Assembly: GCF_004022215.1 (NCBI RefSeq)
Contig: NZ_SAUZ01000024.1
Location: forward strand, 1-64,000
Length of the DNA: 64,000 nucleotides
Source of the DNA: Paenirhodobacter populi
GTDB taxonomy: Bacteria; Pseudomonadota; Alphaproteobacteria; Rhodobacterales; Rhodobacteraceae
Direction: 5' to 3'
Shown here in pieces: positions 17,152-27,225 of this stretch. A model generated the notes under the pieces. That model was not told the DNA's origin and searched no databases. It saw nothing but the letters and a program-made list of their open reading frames with translations. Made by a program: the position numbers and the translations under genes. Positions within the stretch are counted from its first letter, which is position 1. Each line of letters opens with the position of its first letter.

Positions 17152-18201
17152 TCAGGGCAGGGCCACATCGACCCAGACGAGCCGATGGCGCGAGGCGCGC
17201 GCGGCGGTTTCGCCTTCGGCGCCCGCGGGCCAGTAGACGCCCGATCCGGTGATGGTCAGATCGGATGAGGGCAGCACGTAATCCACCCGCAAACGACCGA
17301 CGGAATCGCCGTAATCCGCGGTATCCGACGATCGATCGCCTGAGTGGTCGATCCATTCTGGAAGCGGGTCGGTCATGCGGGCCATGAGCTGTTGCAAGGC
17401 GGGGCGCCTGCCCTCCCCCTTCGCCGGATCCAGGCCGATATAGCCCAGCACGATGAAGGGTCCCGGGTGTGGGGCGACCGGCAGGCGTCCCTCCTGATAG
17501 CGCAGCCAGAAGGCGGTTTCGTCATGATTGCGGCGGCCGTTGCGATCCTCGGGCCCATCGAAGACCGGCGGCGTGGCGGCGAAGGACCGGAGGCTAAGCG
17601 TGCTGCCATCGGGCAGCGTGACCGGCACATCCCAATGCGCCGTGGTCGAAAGCCGTTGCAGGGCGCGGGCCTCGGGCGTCAGATCCGCGCCGTCAATGAG
17701 AGAATCCGGCAGATCGTTCCAGAGAAAGGCGGAGAAGTCGCGCGCCTCCCCGGTCCGGATCGGCAGGCGCGACAGCAGCGCCATCCCGTCCGCGCCGGAA
17801 AACAGGCCGTAACCCTGTGCGTCGCGCGGCCCGCCCTTGCGGCCGTCGCCGTCGAGATCAAGGCCTGTCGCCATTCCCGTATTCGGCCGCGGCGCATAAA
17901 GGTGATCGTAATCCGCTCCGGCGTCGGCAAGGCGTGCCTGAAACGCGCGCAGGGCGGCGCCTTGCAGGTCCCAATCGAAGCCGGTCAGCAGCAGGATATC
18001 GGGCGAAACCCCGGCGATCACCGCCACCACGGCGTCGATCTGCCTGTCCCTGCCCGCCGTCAGATCGCGCAGCAGCAGCCCCGGCCCGTCGCGGGTCAGG
18101 GATGGGTCATAGGTTGCGATGCGGAGGGTTTCCGCCTGAACGGGCAGGACGGCCGCGCAAAGCGGCAACAGCCAGCAGAATATCCGTTTCGTCCCGATCA
18201 T
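17152..18201 (-). CDS. Exported endonuclease/exonuclease/phosphatase-fold protein, possibly catalytically degenerate
   Basis: A 349-aa protein with a signal peptide (MIGTKRIFC to VQA, about 23 residues) and the EEP fold. I chose ATG 18201 because it gives a clean signal sequence; a GTG at 18234 is in frame. Family blocks are visible: GLLLRDL, PRPNTGMATGLDLDGDGR, DAQGYGLFSG and ASRHRLVWVDV. Two sites that usually carry catalytic residues differ. The first strand reads RIATYDPSL instead of an Asn-containing RIATFN-type motif, and the GDxN motif is replaced by LGYIGLDP. It lies inside the leu gene series; function is unknown. Confidence 0.75.
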   Translation of the reverse strand: MIGTKRIFCWLLPLCAAVLPVQAETLRIATYDPSLTRDGPGLLLRDLTAGRDRQIDAVVAVIAGVSPDILLLTGFDWDLQGAALRAFQARLADAGADYDHLYAPRPNTGMATGLDLDGDGRKGGPRDAQGYGLFSGADGMALLSRLPIRTGEARDFSAFLWNDLPDSLIDGADLTPEARALQRLSTTAHWDVPVTLPDGSTLSLRSFAATPPVFDGPEDRNGRRNHDETAFWLRYQEGRLPVAPHPGPFIVLGYIGLDPAKGEGRRPALQQLMARMTDPLPEWIDHSGDRSSDTADYGDSVGRLRVDYVLPSSDLTITGSGVYWPAGAEGETAARASRHRLVWVDVALP

Positions 18202-18269
18202 GGAGGAACGGAAGCCCGGAATCCGGCGAAACACAACATGAAAAGGGCCGCCCGAGGGCGGCCCAGCTT

Positions 18270-18875
18270 TCAGACCCAGGGGCGCGACTGCGCCAGCGCC
18301 TGTTCGTAACTGTCGATCTTGGGCGCCTTCTTCATCGTCAGCCCGATATCGTCGAGCCCGTTCAGCAGACAGTGCTTCTTGAACGGATCGATGTCGAAGC
18401 GGATCACCTCACCGTCCGAGGTGGTGATCTCCTCCTTTTCGAGGTCGATCGTCATCCGCGCATTGGCGCCGCGCTCGGCATCCTTCATCAGGATGTCGAC
18501 CTGTTCCTGCGGCAGCCTGATCGGCAGCATGCCGTTCTTGAAGCAGTTGTTGTAGAAGATATCGGCGAAGGAGGTCGAGATGACCGCCTTGATGCCGAAA
18601 TCCGCCAGCGCCCAGGGCGCATGTTCGCGCGACGATCCGCAGCCGAAATTGTCGCCCGCGACGATGATCTCGGCCTTGCGGTATTGCGGCTTGTTCAGCA
18701 CGAAATCCGGTTTTTCCGCGCCGTTGTCGTCATAGCGCATCTCGTCAAAGGCATGGACGCCCAGACCCGACCGCTTGATCGTCTTGAGGAACTGCTTCGG
18801 GATGATCATGTCGGTGTCGATATTGACCAGCGGCATGGGCGCCGCGATCCCGGTCAGTTGGGTGAATTTATCCAT
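18270..18875 (-). CDS. leuD: 3-isopropylmalate dehydratase small subunit
   Basis: A 201-aa swivel-domain subunit that pairs with LeuC to isomerise isopropylmalate. Typical blocks are [26 protein letters not shown] at the start (20-residue core [14 protein letters not shown]), [19 protein letters not shown] and [17 protein letters not shown]. The start codon shares one base with the stop of the HdeD-like gene (TGATG), showing tight coupling. Confidence 0.96.
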   Translation of the reverse strand: MDKFTQLTGIAAPMPLVNIDTDMIIPKQFLKTIKRSGLGVHAFDEMRYDDNGAEKPDFVLNKPQYRKAEIIVAGDNFGCGSSREHAPWALADFGIKAVISTSFADIFYNNCFKNGMLPIRLPQEQVDILMKDAERGANARMTIDLEKEEITTSDGEVIRFDIDPFKKHCLLNGLDDIGLTMKKAPKIDSYEQALAQSRPWV

Positions 18876-19399
18876 CAGAATTTTCCGTGTTTCTTGAGGG
18901 CGATGCCCATCGACAAAAGCGTGGTGCCGATCACGATCAGCTCGATCGCGACCAGCGTGCCCAGGATGACGAGGCTGGCGGCAGGCAGCTTGACGAGGAT
19001 GAACAGGCCAAGCCCGGTCGAGATCAGACCCGACAGCAGCATCAGCCAGAACATGTCCGTGCCGCGGAAGTTGGAAAAGGCGAGGAACAGCCGCGTCAGA
19101 CCCGAGGCGAAGAACAGCGCCCCCACCACCAGCGTCAGCGACACCATGCCGGCAAGCGGATTGGCCAGCATCCAGACGCCGACGATCACATCGAGCAGGC
19201 TGAAGAACCCGGCCCAGCCCCGGTGCGACATCTCCTTGTCGGAAAATGCCGCCCAGAGGCCCAGCACGCCGGAAATCAGGAATGCCCAGCCGACCAGCAC
19301 CGTCACCGCCAGCGAGGCGGGAAGCGGAAAGATCAGCGCCGCAAACCCGCCCACGAGTGCGAGAATGCCTGAAACGACAAGAACGGTGGTGCCCTTCAT
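18875..19399 (-). CDS. HdeD-family (DUF308) inner-membrane protein
   Basis: A 174-aa protein with six predicted membrane helices (first helices [19 protein letters not shown] and [19 protein letters not shown]). The Gly-rich helix pairs of the DUF308/HdeD family are present. HdeD is linked to acid resistance in enterobacteria; here no such role is shown. AGGAG 6-8 nt upstream supports ATG 19399. It is inserted between leuC and leuD and overlaps leuD by one base, so it is expressed with the leucine genes. Confidence 0.85.
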   Translation of the reverse strand: MKGTTVLVVSGILALVGGFAALIFPLPASLAVTVLVGWAFLISGVLGLWAAFSDKEMSHRGWAGFFSLLDVIVGVWMLANPLAGMVSLTLVVGALFFASGLTRLFLAFSNFRGTDMFWLMLLSGLISTGLGLFILVKLPAASLVILGTLVAIELIVIGTTLLSMGIALKKHGKF

Positions 19400-19447
19400 G
19401 ATGCGACTCCTGCGATTGTTTGCCTTCAACTTAGCGTGAAAGCCGCG

Positions 19448-20857
<1,410 letters not shown>

Positions 20858-21121
20858 GGCTCTCTCTCTCGATGGCTCTGGATATGATCATTCCCCACGC
20901 GGGCGCGGCGGGGCAGGGAAAGGCATGGGGCAGGGCTGCCCCGCGGACATCAAAGTCGCGCGAGGGCGGAGCGGCTTTCGCCGGTGAAGCGTTCGCTCAG
21001 GCGGACGCGTTCGGTTATGTCGAACACCACGATCATCCGGGCGATATACGCCGGCGCGCGGATTCCCGCAAGAAAATCTCGGGTCAGGGGGGCTGACCTA
21101 AGATTGTGGCGGTTTTTCTGC
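20858..21121. other. Upstream region of leuC, no gene seen
   Basis: No supportable coding frame is visible. A GGGGCAG/CTGCCCC hairpin near 20923-20938 lies about 70 bp upstream of leuC and could belong to its leader. A 28-codon minus-strand frame ending near 20950 has no recognisable family. I did not find a leucine-rich leader peptide or an attenuator with a U-run. Confidence 0.4.
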
Positions 21122-21185
21122 CGTCGTTTTTCCATAAATATCCCGGGGGTGAGGCCGAAGGCCGAGGGGGCAGCGCCCCCTTGGC
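21122..21185 (-). repeat. Intergenic structured repeat, copy 3 (minus orientation)
   Basis: Read on the minus strand: GGGGGCGCTGCCCCC, then GGCC-TTC-GGCC, then CACCCCCGGGATATTTATGG and AAAAACGA. It is back-to-back with copy 4, about 55 bp away, so the two conserved tails point outward. Confidence 0.8.
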
Positions 21186-21239
21186 GACGTTGGGTCCGGG
21201 AATCCCCGAAATCACGGAACGCGGGCGGAAAGCAGGAAA

Positions 21240-21299
21240 GGGGGCCAGCCCCCTCGCGCATGCGCGCTCACCCCCGGGATATTTAGGGAAGAATGAAGG
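21240..21299 (+). repeat. Intergenic structured repeat, copy 4 (plus orientation)
   Basis: GGGGGCCAGCCCCC, then the palindrome CGCGCATGCGCG as second stem, then CACCCCCGGGATATTTAGGG and AAGAATGAAGG. Confidence 0.8.
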
Positions 21300-21391
21300 C
21301 AGAAGACGGGATACTCGGGGTGTTCCGGTGCTGCCAAGGGTTGACAATCGGCGTCCGGTCGCGCAGGGGGCGTGATCCTTTGCGGGCTTGG

Positions 21392-21420
21392 TTGAGATTT
21401 GGCCCCCGCAATGCTACATT
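21392..21420 (+). promoter_or_regulatory. Sigma-70-type promoter of rsfS
   Basis: TTGAGA (21392-21397), a 17-nt spacer and TACATT (21415-21420). The predicted leader then contains a CCCCC/GGGGG hairpin (21429-21443) and a 19-codon upstream ORF before rsfS. Confidence 0.55.
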
Positions 21421-21473
21421 TTCAACATCCCCCGCGCCGGGGGCGGAGGCGGCGCGCGAACCTTCGGAGGACA

Positions 21474-21533
21474 ATGTCCTGTCTCATATTTCTCTCGCAT
21501 CCACGGACAGGGATGCAAAGGCGGCCCCGATGA
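21474..21533 (+). CDS. Putative 19-aa upstream ORF coupled to rsfS
   Basis: ATG 21474 lies 3 nt after a GGAGG sequence and opens a 19-codon frame (MSCLIFLSHP then RTGMQRRPR). Its TGA overlaps the rsfS ATG (ATGA at 21530-21533). The rsfS start itself has no Shine-Dalgarno sequence, so translation of rsfS may depend on termination of this uORF. The peptide sequence has no known family. Confidence 0.4.
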   Translation: MSCLIFLSHPRTGMQRRPR

Positions 21534-21889
21534 GCGATCTTGCGGGTGCCGAAGTGACGAGTGACCAGATTCTGGAGCGCGTCCTGACCTCTCTTGACGA
21601 CGACAAGGCCGAGGATGTGGTCACCATCGACCTTCGGGGCCGGTCCTCGATCGCGGATTACATGGTGATCTGTTCGGGGCGGTCCTCGCGGCAGGTGGGG
21701 GCGATCGCCGAAAAGCTCACCGAGCGGCTGAAAGAGGATTTCGGCCGGCAGAGCAAGATCGAGGGCAAGGATCAGGGCGACTGGGTGCTGATCGACACGC
21801 AGGACGTGATCGTCCATGTGTTCCGCCCCGAGGTCCGGGAGTTCTACCAGCTTGAAAAGATGTGGCTGCCGGCGGGCGGTCGGGTCTGA
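21530..21889 (+). CDS. rsfS: Ribosomal silencing factor RsfS
   Basis: A 119-aa protein of the RsfS/Iojap family that binds uL14 on the 50S subunit and blocks subunit joining in starvation. Blocks LDDDKAEDVVTIDLRGRSSIADYMVICSG (core DKAEDVVTIDLRG), RQVGAIAEKL, GDWVLIDTQDVIVHVF and REFYQLEKMW are diagnostic. Start ATG 21530 overlaps the uORF stop. It is followed by rlmH 9 bp on, the usual rsfS-rlmH pair. Confidence 0.93.
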   Translation: MSDLAGAEVTSDQILERVLTSLDDDKAEDVVTIDLRGRSSIADYMVICSGRSSRQVGAIAEKLTERLKEDFGRQSKIEGKDQGDWVLIDTQDVIVHVFRPEVREFYQLEKMWLPAGGRV

Positions 21890-21898
21890 GGCTGACGG

Positions 21899-22366
21899 AT
21901 GAAAGTGACGGTCTGCGCGGTCGGCCGGCTGCGCAAGGGTCCTGAACAGGCGCTGGCCGGGGATTACCTCGACCGTTTCAACAAGGGCGGTCGCGCGATC
22001 GGCTTTGGGCAGGCCTCGATCATCGAGGTCGAGGACAAGAAGAACCTTGGCATGGAGGCGGAGGCGGTTCTGCTGGAACGCGCCATTCCCGCCGGATCGG
22101 TTCTGGTGACGCTGGACGAGCGGGGGGATCTGGTCTCCTCGCCCGAATTCGCGGCGAAGCTGGGCGGATGGCGCGATGGCGCACGCGATGTGGCCTTTGT
22201 CATCGGCGGGGCGGACGGCATTGCGCCCGGCCTGCGCGCCAGGGCCGACTGGTCGCTGAGCTTCGGGCGCATGGTCTGGCCGCATATGCTGGTGCGGGTG
22301 ATGCTGGCGGAACAGCTTTACCGGGCGGGGCAGATTTTGGCCGGGACGCCCTATCACCGGGTCTAG
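21899..22366 (+). CDS. rlmH: 23S rRNA (pseudouridine1915-N3)-methyltransferase
   Basis: A 155-aa SPOUT methyltransferase that methylates m3-pseudouridine 1915 in helix 69. It begins MKVTVCAVGRL and ends LYRAGQILAGTPYHRV, the typical C-terminal knot motif. VTLDERGDLVSSPEFA and FVIGGADGIAP form the SAM-binding part. Normal length. Operon with rsfS. Confidence 0.95.
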   Translation: MKVTVCAVGRLRKGPEQALAGDYLDRFNKGGRAIGFGQASIIEVEDKKNLGMEAEAVLLERAIPAGSVLVTLDERGDLVSSPEFAAKLGGWRDGARDVAFVIGGADGIAPGLRARADWSLSFGRMVWPHMLVRVMLAEQLYRAGQILAGTPYHRV

Positions 22367-22411
22367 AGCGGCTTCAGAACCGCGGTCTTTGGCCTGCGTG
22401 GACAGGTCGGC

Positions 22412-22477
22412 AGGGGGCCAGCCCCCTCTTTGCCTTACGGCAAATTCACCCCCGGGATATTTAAGGAAAGATGAAAG
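22412..22477 (+). repeat. Intergenic structured repeat, copy 5 (plus orientation)
   Basis: GGGGGCCAGCCCCC at 22413-22426, second hairpin TTGCC-TTAC-GGCAA, tail CACCCCCGGGATATTTAAGG and AAAGATGAAAG. It is located between rlmH and gpmI. Confidence 0.8.
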
Positions 22478-22623
22478 AGATCATCCGATGGGGCGGTTTT
22501 GAAGCGCCCTTCGGAGCGCCCAGCCATGCGTTCACCGGGATATGCGGACGCGGGGGCCTTAGTGCTGTTGCCGCATCGCGCGTAGCGGCGTAAGACGGGG
22601 GCGATAATTCCGTGGAGGCTGCG

Positions 22624-24144
22624 ATGACCCGTCCGAAACCCGTTGTCCTGTGCATTCTTGACGGCTGGGGCGAACGTGCCGAGACCGAGGGCAATGCCCC
22701 CGCTCAGGCGAATACACCGAACCTCGACAGGATCTGGACGACCTGCCCGAAATCGACGCTGATCACCTTTGGCCCGGATGTCGGCCTGCCGACCGGGCAG
22801 ATGGGCAATTCCGAGGTCGGGCACACCAATATCGGCGCGGGCCGGGTGGTGGCGATGGATCTGGGACAGATCGATCTGGCGATCGAGGATGGATCCTTCT
22901 TCGAGAACGAGGCGATCCTTTCCTTCATCGACGCGGTGAAGACCGCGGGCGGGCGGGCGCATCTGATGGGCGTGATCTCGAACGGCGGGGTGCATGGGCA
23001 TATCGAGCATGTGCTGGCGGCGTGCCGGATGATCGCCGGGGCAGGGGTGCCGGTCGTCGTTCATGCGATCACCGACGGGCGCGACGTGGCGCCGGATTCC
23101 TCCGCCGCTTTCATCGACGATTTTGCCGCCCGCCTGCCGGAAGGAGCGACCATCGGCACGGTCATCGGCCGCTACTGGGCGATGGACCGCGACAACCGCT
23201 GGGAACGGGTGGGCCGCGCCTATGACGCGATCGTGAAGGGTGAGGGGCTGCACGCCGCCACGCCCGCCGAAGCGGTGGCGCAATCCTATGCGCTGAAGGA
23301 AATGGACGAATTCATCCAGCCCACCGTCATCGGCGATTATGCGGGCACAAAGGATGGCGACGGGTTCTTCTGCCTCAACTTCCGCGCCGACCGGGCGCGG
23401 GAAATCCTGCGCGCGCTGGCAGAGCCGGGTTTTGGAGAGCTGGACACCTCCGCCCGGCCGGAATGGTCGGCGATGCTGGGCATGGTCGAATATTCCTCGG
23501 GCCACAACGCCTATATGGCCACCGCCTATCCGAAACGCGATCTGGTCAACACGCTTGGCGAATGGGTCTCGAAACAGGGTCTGACGCAGTTCCATTGCGC
23601 CGAGACCGAGAAATATCCCCATGTGACCTTCTTCCTGAATGGCGGGCGCGAGGAGCCGTGGACGGGCGAGGATCGCTTCATGCCGAAATCGCCGAAAGTG
23701 GCGACCTATGACCTGCAACCGGAAATGAGCGCCCCGGAGGTGACGGATCAGTTCGTCGGCGCGATCGAGAAGGGCTACGACCTGATCGTGGTGAACTATG
23801 CCAACCCCGACATGGTGGGCCATACCGGCAGCCTGCCCGCCGCCATCGCCGCCTGCGAGGAAATCGACCGCGACATCGGCCGGGTTCTGGCGGCGCTGAA
23901 ACAGGCGGGCGGGGCGATGATCATCACCGCCGACCACGGCAATTGCGAAACCATGATCGACCCGGAAACCGGCAAGCCGCATACCGCGCATACGACCAAC
24001 CTTGTGCCCGTGGCGCTGGTCGGCGGGCCCGAGGGCGTCACGTTGCGCGACGGACGGCTGGCCGATCTGGCACCGACGCTTCTGGACCTGATGCAACTGC
24101 CCGTCCCGCCCGAGATGACCGGCAAGACGCTGATCCGGCGCTGA
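22624..24144 (+). CDS. gpmI: 2,3-bisphosphoglycerate-independent phosphoglycerate mutase
   Basis: A 506-aa alkaline-phosphatase-superfamily mutase interconverting 2- and 3-phosphoglycerate. Metal Asp13 is in LCILDGWGER and the phosphorylated Ser63 in MGNSEVGHTNIG. Later ligands appear in NYANPDMVGHTG and TADHGNCE. GGAGG lies 6 nt before ATG 22624, which I prefer to the GTG at 22612. Ten bases later the envC-like gene starts, forming a conserved alphaproteobacterial block with ctpA. Confidence 0.95.
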   Translation: MTRPKPVVLCILDGWGERAETEGNAPAQANTPNLDRIWTTCPKSTLITFGPDVGLPTGQMGNSEVGHTNIGAGRVVAMDLGQIDLAIEDGSFFENEAILSFIDAVKTAGGRAHLMGVISNGGVHGHIEHVLAACRMIAGAGVPVVVHAITDGRDVAPDSSAAFIDDFAARLPEGATIGTVIGRYWAMDRDNRWERVGRAYDAIVKGEGLHAATPAEAVAQSYALKEMDEFIQPTVIGDYAGTKDGDGFFCLNFRADRAREILRALAEPGFGELDTSARPEWSAMLGMVEYSSGHNAYMATAYPKRDLVNTLGEWVSKQGLTQFHCAETEKYPHVTFFLNGGREEPWTGEDRFMPKSPKVATYDLQPEMSAPEVTDQFVGAIEKGYDLIVVNYANPDMVGHTGSLPAAIAACEEIDRDIGRVLAALKQAGGAMIITADHGNCETMIDPETGKPHTAHTTNLVPVALVGGPEGVTLRDGRLADLAPTLLDLMQLPVPPEMTGKTLIRR

Positions 24145-24152
24145 GGCAAGGC

Positions 24153-25286
24153 ATGCGCGCTGCCCTGCTGGCCTGTCTGATCGCCTCGGCAACGGCGGCG
24201 ATGGCGGATTCTTCGACCGATGCCGCGCTGAGCGCGGCGGCGGGTCTGCGCGAGGCCGTTTCCGCGCTGAACGCGGCGCAGACGCGATCGGATCGCATCG
24301 CCGCCCTGACCACGACGATCACCGCCTATGAAGAGGGGCTGTCCGCGCTGCGCGGCGGGCTGCGCCGCGCCGCCATCCGCGAGCAGGAGATCGAGGCCGG
24401 TTTCAGCCGCAAGCGGGCGGAACTCGGCCGCCTTCTGGGCATGATGAGCACGATGCAGCAATCCGAGGGGCCGCTGTTGCTGCTGCATCCGGCGGGGGCG
24501 CTTGGCTCGGCGCGGTCGGGGATGGTGATGGGCTCCATCGCGCCGGCCTTGCAGGACGAGGCGGAAAAGATGCGCGCCTCGCTGGAGGAAATCGCCGCGC
24601 TGCGGGCGGTTCAGGGCAATGCGGAACAGGTGCTGGAAGAGGGGCTCGCCTCGGTTCAGGCGGCGCGGACCGCGTTGAGTCAGGCGATTTCGGAACGCAC
24701 CGACCTGCCGCGCCGCTATCTGGAAGACCCCGAGGAACTGCGCAGCCTTGTCGACAGCGCCAAGACGCTGGACGAATTCGCCACAGGCATGGCGGGGATC
24801 GACAGCGACATCGGCCCGCCGCTGGCGGATTTCGACGGGGCGAAGGGCAGCCTGCCGATGCCGGTGCTGGGCAAGGTGCTGCGCAAGTTCAACGAAGCCG
24901 ATGCGGCGGGGATCCGGCGGCCCGGTCTGGTGGTCGCGACGGCGCCCTCGGCGCTGGTCACGGCACCCTGGCCCGCGACCATCCGCTACCGCGGTCCGCT
25001 GCTCGACTACGGAAATGTGATGATTCTGGAGCCCGCGAGGGGGTATCTTCTGGTTCTTGCCGGGCTCGGGACCGTCTATGGTGAAGTCGGGGACGTGCTT
25101 GCCGCGGGGGCACCCGTGGGTCTGATGAGTGGTGCGGAACCGGCAGCACAGGAATTCGGGGCGGAATTCGTTCGCGCGGCGCTGAAAGGCGGTAGCGCCG
25201 ACCGGACCGAAACGCTTTATATGGAACTTAGGAAGGGCAAGACGCCCGTGGACCCCGCCGAGTGGTTCATCCAGACGAAAGACTGA
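24153..25286 (+). CDS. EnvC-like murein hydrolase activator with degenerate LytM domain
   Basis: A 377-aa exported protein: signal peptide MRAALLACLIASATAAMA, a long Ala/Glu/Arg-rich coiled coil (about 25-240), then a C-terminal M23/LytM-like domain. The domain keeps the fold pattern (RYRGPLLDYGNVMILEPARG, LVLAGLGTVYGEVGDVL) but lacks the zinc-binding His residues, where peptidases have H-x-H. That matches EnvC/NlpD activators, which stimulate amidases rather than cut peptidoglycan. Position between gpmI and ctpA is typical for this class. Confidence 0.82.
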   Translation: MRAALLACLIASATAAMADSSTDAALSAAAGLREAVSALNAAQTRSDRIAALTTTITAYEEGLSALRGGLRRAAIREQEIEAGFSRKRAELGRLLGMMSTMQQSEGPLLLLHPAGALGSARSGMVMGSIAPALQDEAEKMRASLEEIAALRAVQGNAEQVLEEGLASVQAARTALSQAISERTDLPRRYLEDPEELRSLVDSAKTLDEFATGMAGIDSDIGPPLADFDGAKGSLPMPVLGKVLRKFNEADAAGIRRPGLVVATAPSALVTAPWPATIRYRGPLLDYGNVMILEPARGYLLVLAGLGTVYGEVGDVLAAGAPVGLMSGAEPAAQEFGAEFVRAALKGGSADRTETLYMELRKGKTPVDPAEWFIQTKD

Positions 25287-25295
25287 AGGTTGGCA

Positions 25296-26678
25296 ATGAA
25301 AAAATTCGTCATGGCCGCGATCTGCGGCACCGTTGCCGGAGCGGTGATTTCCACGCAGGTGGCGCCGCTGCTGGCCCAGGGCGCGGAAAAGCCCGCTTCG
25401 GTCTATGAACAGCTCGACCTGTTCGGGGATGTGTTTGAACGCATCCGCGCGGGCTATGTCGAAAAGGTCGACGACAAGAAGCTGATCGAAGCCGCGATCA
25501 ACGGCATGCTCACCTCGCTCGATCCGCATTCGAGCTACATGCCCCCCGACGACTACGACAACATGAAGGTGCAGACGCGCGGCTCGTTCGGCGGGCTGGG
25601 GATCGAGGTCACGCAGGAAGACGGCGCGATCAAGGTCGTCTCGCCGATGGACGGCACCCCGGCCGATCAGGCCGGGATCCAGTCGGGCGACTTCATCACG
25701 CAGGTCAACGGCGAAAGCCTGATGGGCCTGTCGCTGGATCAGGCGGTGGACAAGATGCGCGGCCCGGTCGGCAGCGAGATCACCGTGACCATCGTCCGGC
25801 AGGGGCAGCAGGAACCCTTCGACGTCACCATGACCCGCGACACGATCAAGATGACCGCCGTCCGGGGCCGGGTCGAAGGCAATACCGTCGTGCTGCGGAT
25901 CACCACCTTCAACGACCAGACCTTCCCCAACCTGAAGGAAAACCTTGCCAAGGCGGTGCAGGATGCGGGCGGCATGGACAAGGTGAACGGCATCGTCATC
26001 GACCTGCGCAACAACCCGGGCGGGCTGCTGAATCAGGCGATCGAGGTATCGGACGCCTTCCTCGACAAGGGGGAGATCGTCTCGACCCGTGGCCGCAACC
26101 CGGAAGACAGCGAACGCTGGAACGCCACCCCCGGAGATCTGGCCGAGGGCAAGCCGATGGTCGTGCTGATCAACGGCGGGTCGGCCTCGGCTTCGGAAAT
26201 CGTCACCGGGGCGTTGCAGGACCATCACCGCGCGGTCGTCGTCGGCACCAAGAGCTTTGGCAAGGGCTCGGTCCAGACGGTCATCCCGATCAAGGGCGAA
26301 GGCGCGATGCGGCTGACCACGGCGCGGTATTACACGCCGTCGGGCCGCTCGATCCAGGCGCTTGGCATCGCGCCCGACATCGTGGTGCAACAGCCCGATC
26401 CCGTTCCGGCGAACGAGGAGGATCAGGACAAGGCGGCGGCGCAGACCCGCTCGGAAGCCGATCTGCGCGGCGTGCTGTCGAACGACTCGATGACCGAGGA
26501 AGAGAAGCAGCAATACAAGGCGGATCAGGAAAAGGCCGAGGCGGCGGCAAAACTTCGGCAGGACGATTACCAGCTTGCCTATGCGATCGACATTCTCAAG
26601 GGGATGGTCGTTCTGGGTCAGGACGTTCCGACGAATACCGCGGCGGTGCCTGTCCCCGAACAGAAAAGCGCGAACTGA
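25296..26678 (+). CDS. ctpA: Carboxy-terminal processing protease (S41)
   Basis: A 460-aa periplasmic protease with N-terminal signal/anchor (1-28), a PDZ domain (about 95-175, [22 protein letters not shown]) and the S41 catalytic core. Ser298 in [10 protein letters not shown] and Lys323 in [11 protein letters not shown] have the spacing of the Ser-Lys dyad. It ends in a Gln/Glu-rich tail. ATG 25296 is preferred over an upstream TTG. CtpA enzymes trim cell-wall hydrolase regulators, which fits the EnvC-like neighbour. A rho-independent terminator follows. Confidence 0.94.
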   Translation: MKKFVMAAICGTVAGAVISTQVAPLLAQGAEKPASVYEQLDLFGDVFERIRAGYVEKVDDKKLIEAAINGMLTSLDPHSSYMPPDDYDNMKVQTRGSFGGLGIEVTQEDGAIKVVSPMDGTPADQAGIQSGDFITQVNGESLMGLSLDQAVDKMRGPVGSEITVTIVRQGQQEPFDVTMTRDTIKMTAVRGRVEGNTVVLRITTFNDQTFPNLKENLAKAVQDAGGMDKVNGIVIDLRNNPGGLLNQAIEVSDAFLDKGEIVSTRGRNPEDSERWNATPGDLAEGKPMVVLINGGSASASEIVTGALQDHHRAVVVGTKSFGKGSVQTVIPIKGEGAMRLTTARYYTPSGRSIQALGIAPDIVVQQPDPVPANEEDQDKAAAQTRSEADLRGVLSNDSMTEEEKQQYKADQEKAEAAAKLRQDDYQLAYAIDILKGMVVLGQDVPTNTAAVPVPEQKSAN

Positions 26679-26686
26679 TTTCAAGC

Positions 26687-26710
26687 GGGGGCCTTCGGGC
26701 CCCCTTATTT
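26687..26710 (+). terminator. Rho-independent terminator after ctpA
   Basis: GGGGGCC-TTCG-GGCCCCC followed by TTATTT: a 7-bp GC stem with a UUCG tetraloop, 8 nt after the ctpA stop. Confidence 0.85.
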
Positions 26711-26724
26711 CACGGAAGACGAAA

Positions 26725-27213
26725 ATGACCGCCAAGGATCTGCACGCATTGCCCTATCGCCCCTGCGCGGGCGTGGTTTTGATGAACAAGGATGGCCTGA
26801 TCTTCGCCGGGCAGCGGATCGACAACCCGGTCCCCGCCTGGCAGATGCCGCAAGGCGGGATCGACGAGGGTGAAAAGCCCAAGGAAGCCGCGCTGCGCGA
26901 ACTGTGGGAAGAAACCGGCGTCACCGCCAATCTGGTCGAGAAGGTCGCCAAGACCCATGAATGGCTGACCTACGACCTGCCGGACGAGCTTTTGGGCAAG
27001 GTCTGGAAGGGCAAATACAAGGGCCAGAAGCAGAAATGGTTCCTGTTCCGCTTTCTGGGCGGAGACAGCGATGTGAACATCCAGACCAAGATTCCGGAAT
27101 TTTCCGTCTGGGCGTGGAAATCGCCGGAAGAGATCCTGACGGGCATCGTGCCGTTCAAGCGCGCCGTCTATGCGCAGGTCTTCACCGAGTTCAAGGACTA
27201 CCTGAAGTGGTGA
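26725..27213 (+). CDS. rppH: RNA pyrophosphohydrolase (Nudix)
   Basis: A 162-aa Nudix enzyme that removes pyrophosphate from mRNA 5' ends or cleaves dinucleoside polyphosphates. The Nudix box runs from about residue 38 to 60 ([20 protein letters not shown] core). The opening [24 protein letters not shown] and [10 protein letters not shown] are the RppH pattern. ATG 26725 lies 14 bases past the ctpA terminator. It is convergent with dnaQ. Confidence 0.93.
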   Translation: MTAKDLHALPYRPCAGVVLMNKDGLIFAGQRIDNPVPAWQMPQGGIDEGEKPKEAALRELWEETGVTANLVEKVAKTHEWLTYDLPDELLGKVWKGKYKGQKQKWFLFRFLGGDSDVNIQTKIPEFSVWAWKSPEEILTGIVPFKRAVYAQVFTEFKDYLKW

Positions 27214-27225
27214 CGGGTCGCGCGA

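Noticed and set aside
23796-26735. Very long open frame (979 codons) on the minus strand opposite gpmI, envC and ctpA
   Set aside because: It is antisense to three clear genes. Its translation is Arg/His/Gly-rich without family motifs, as expected for the complement of GC-rich codons.
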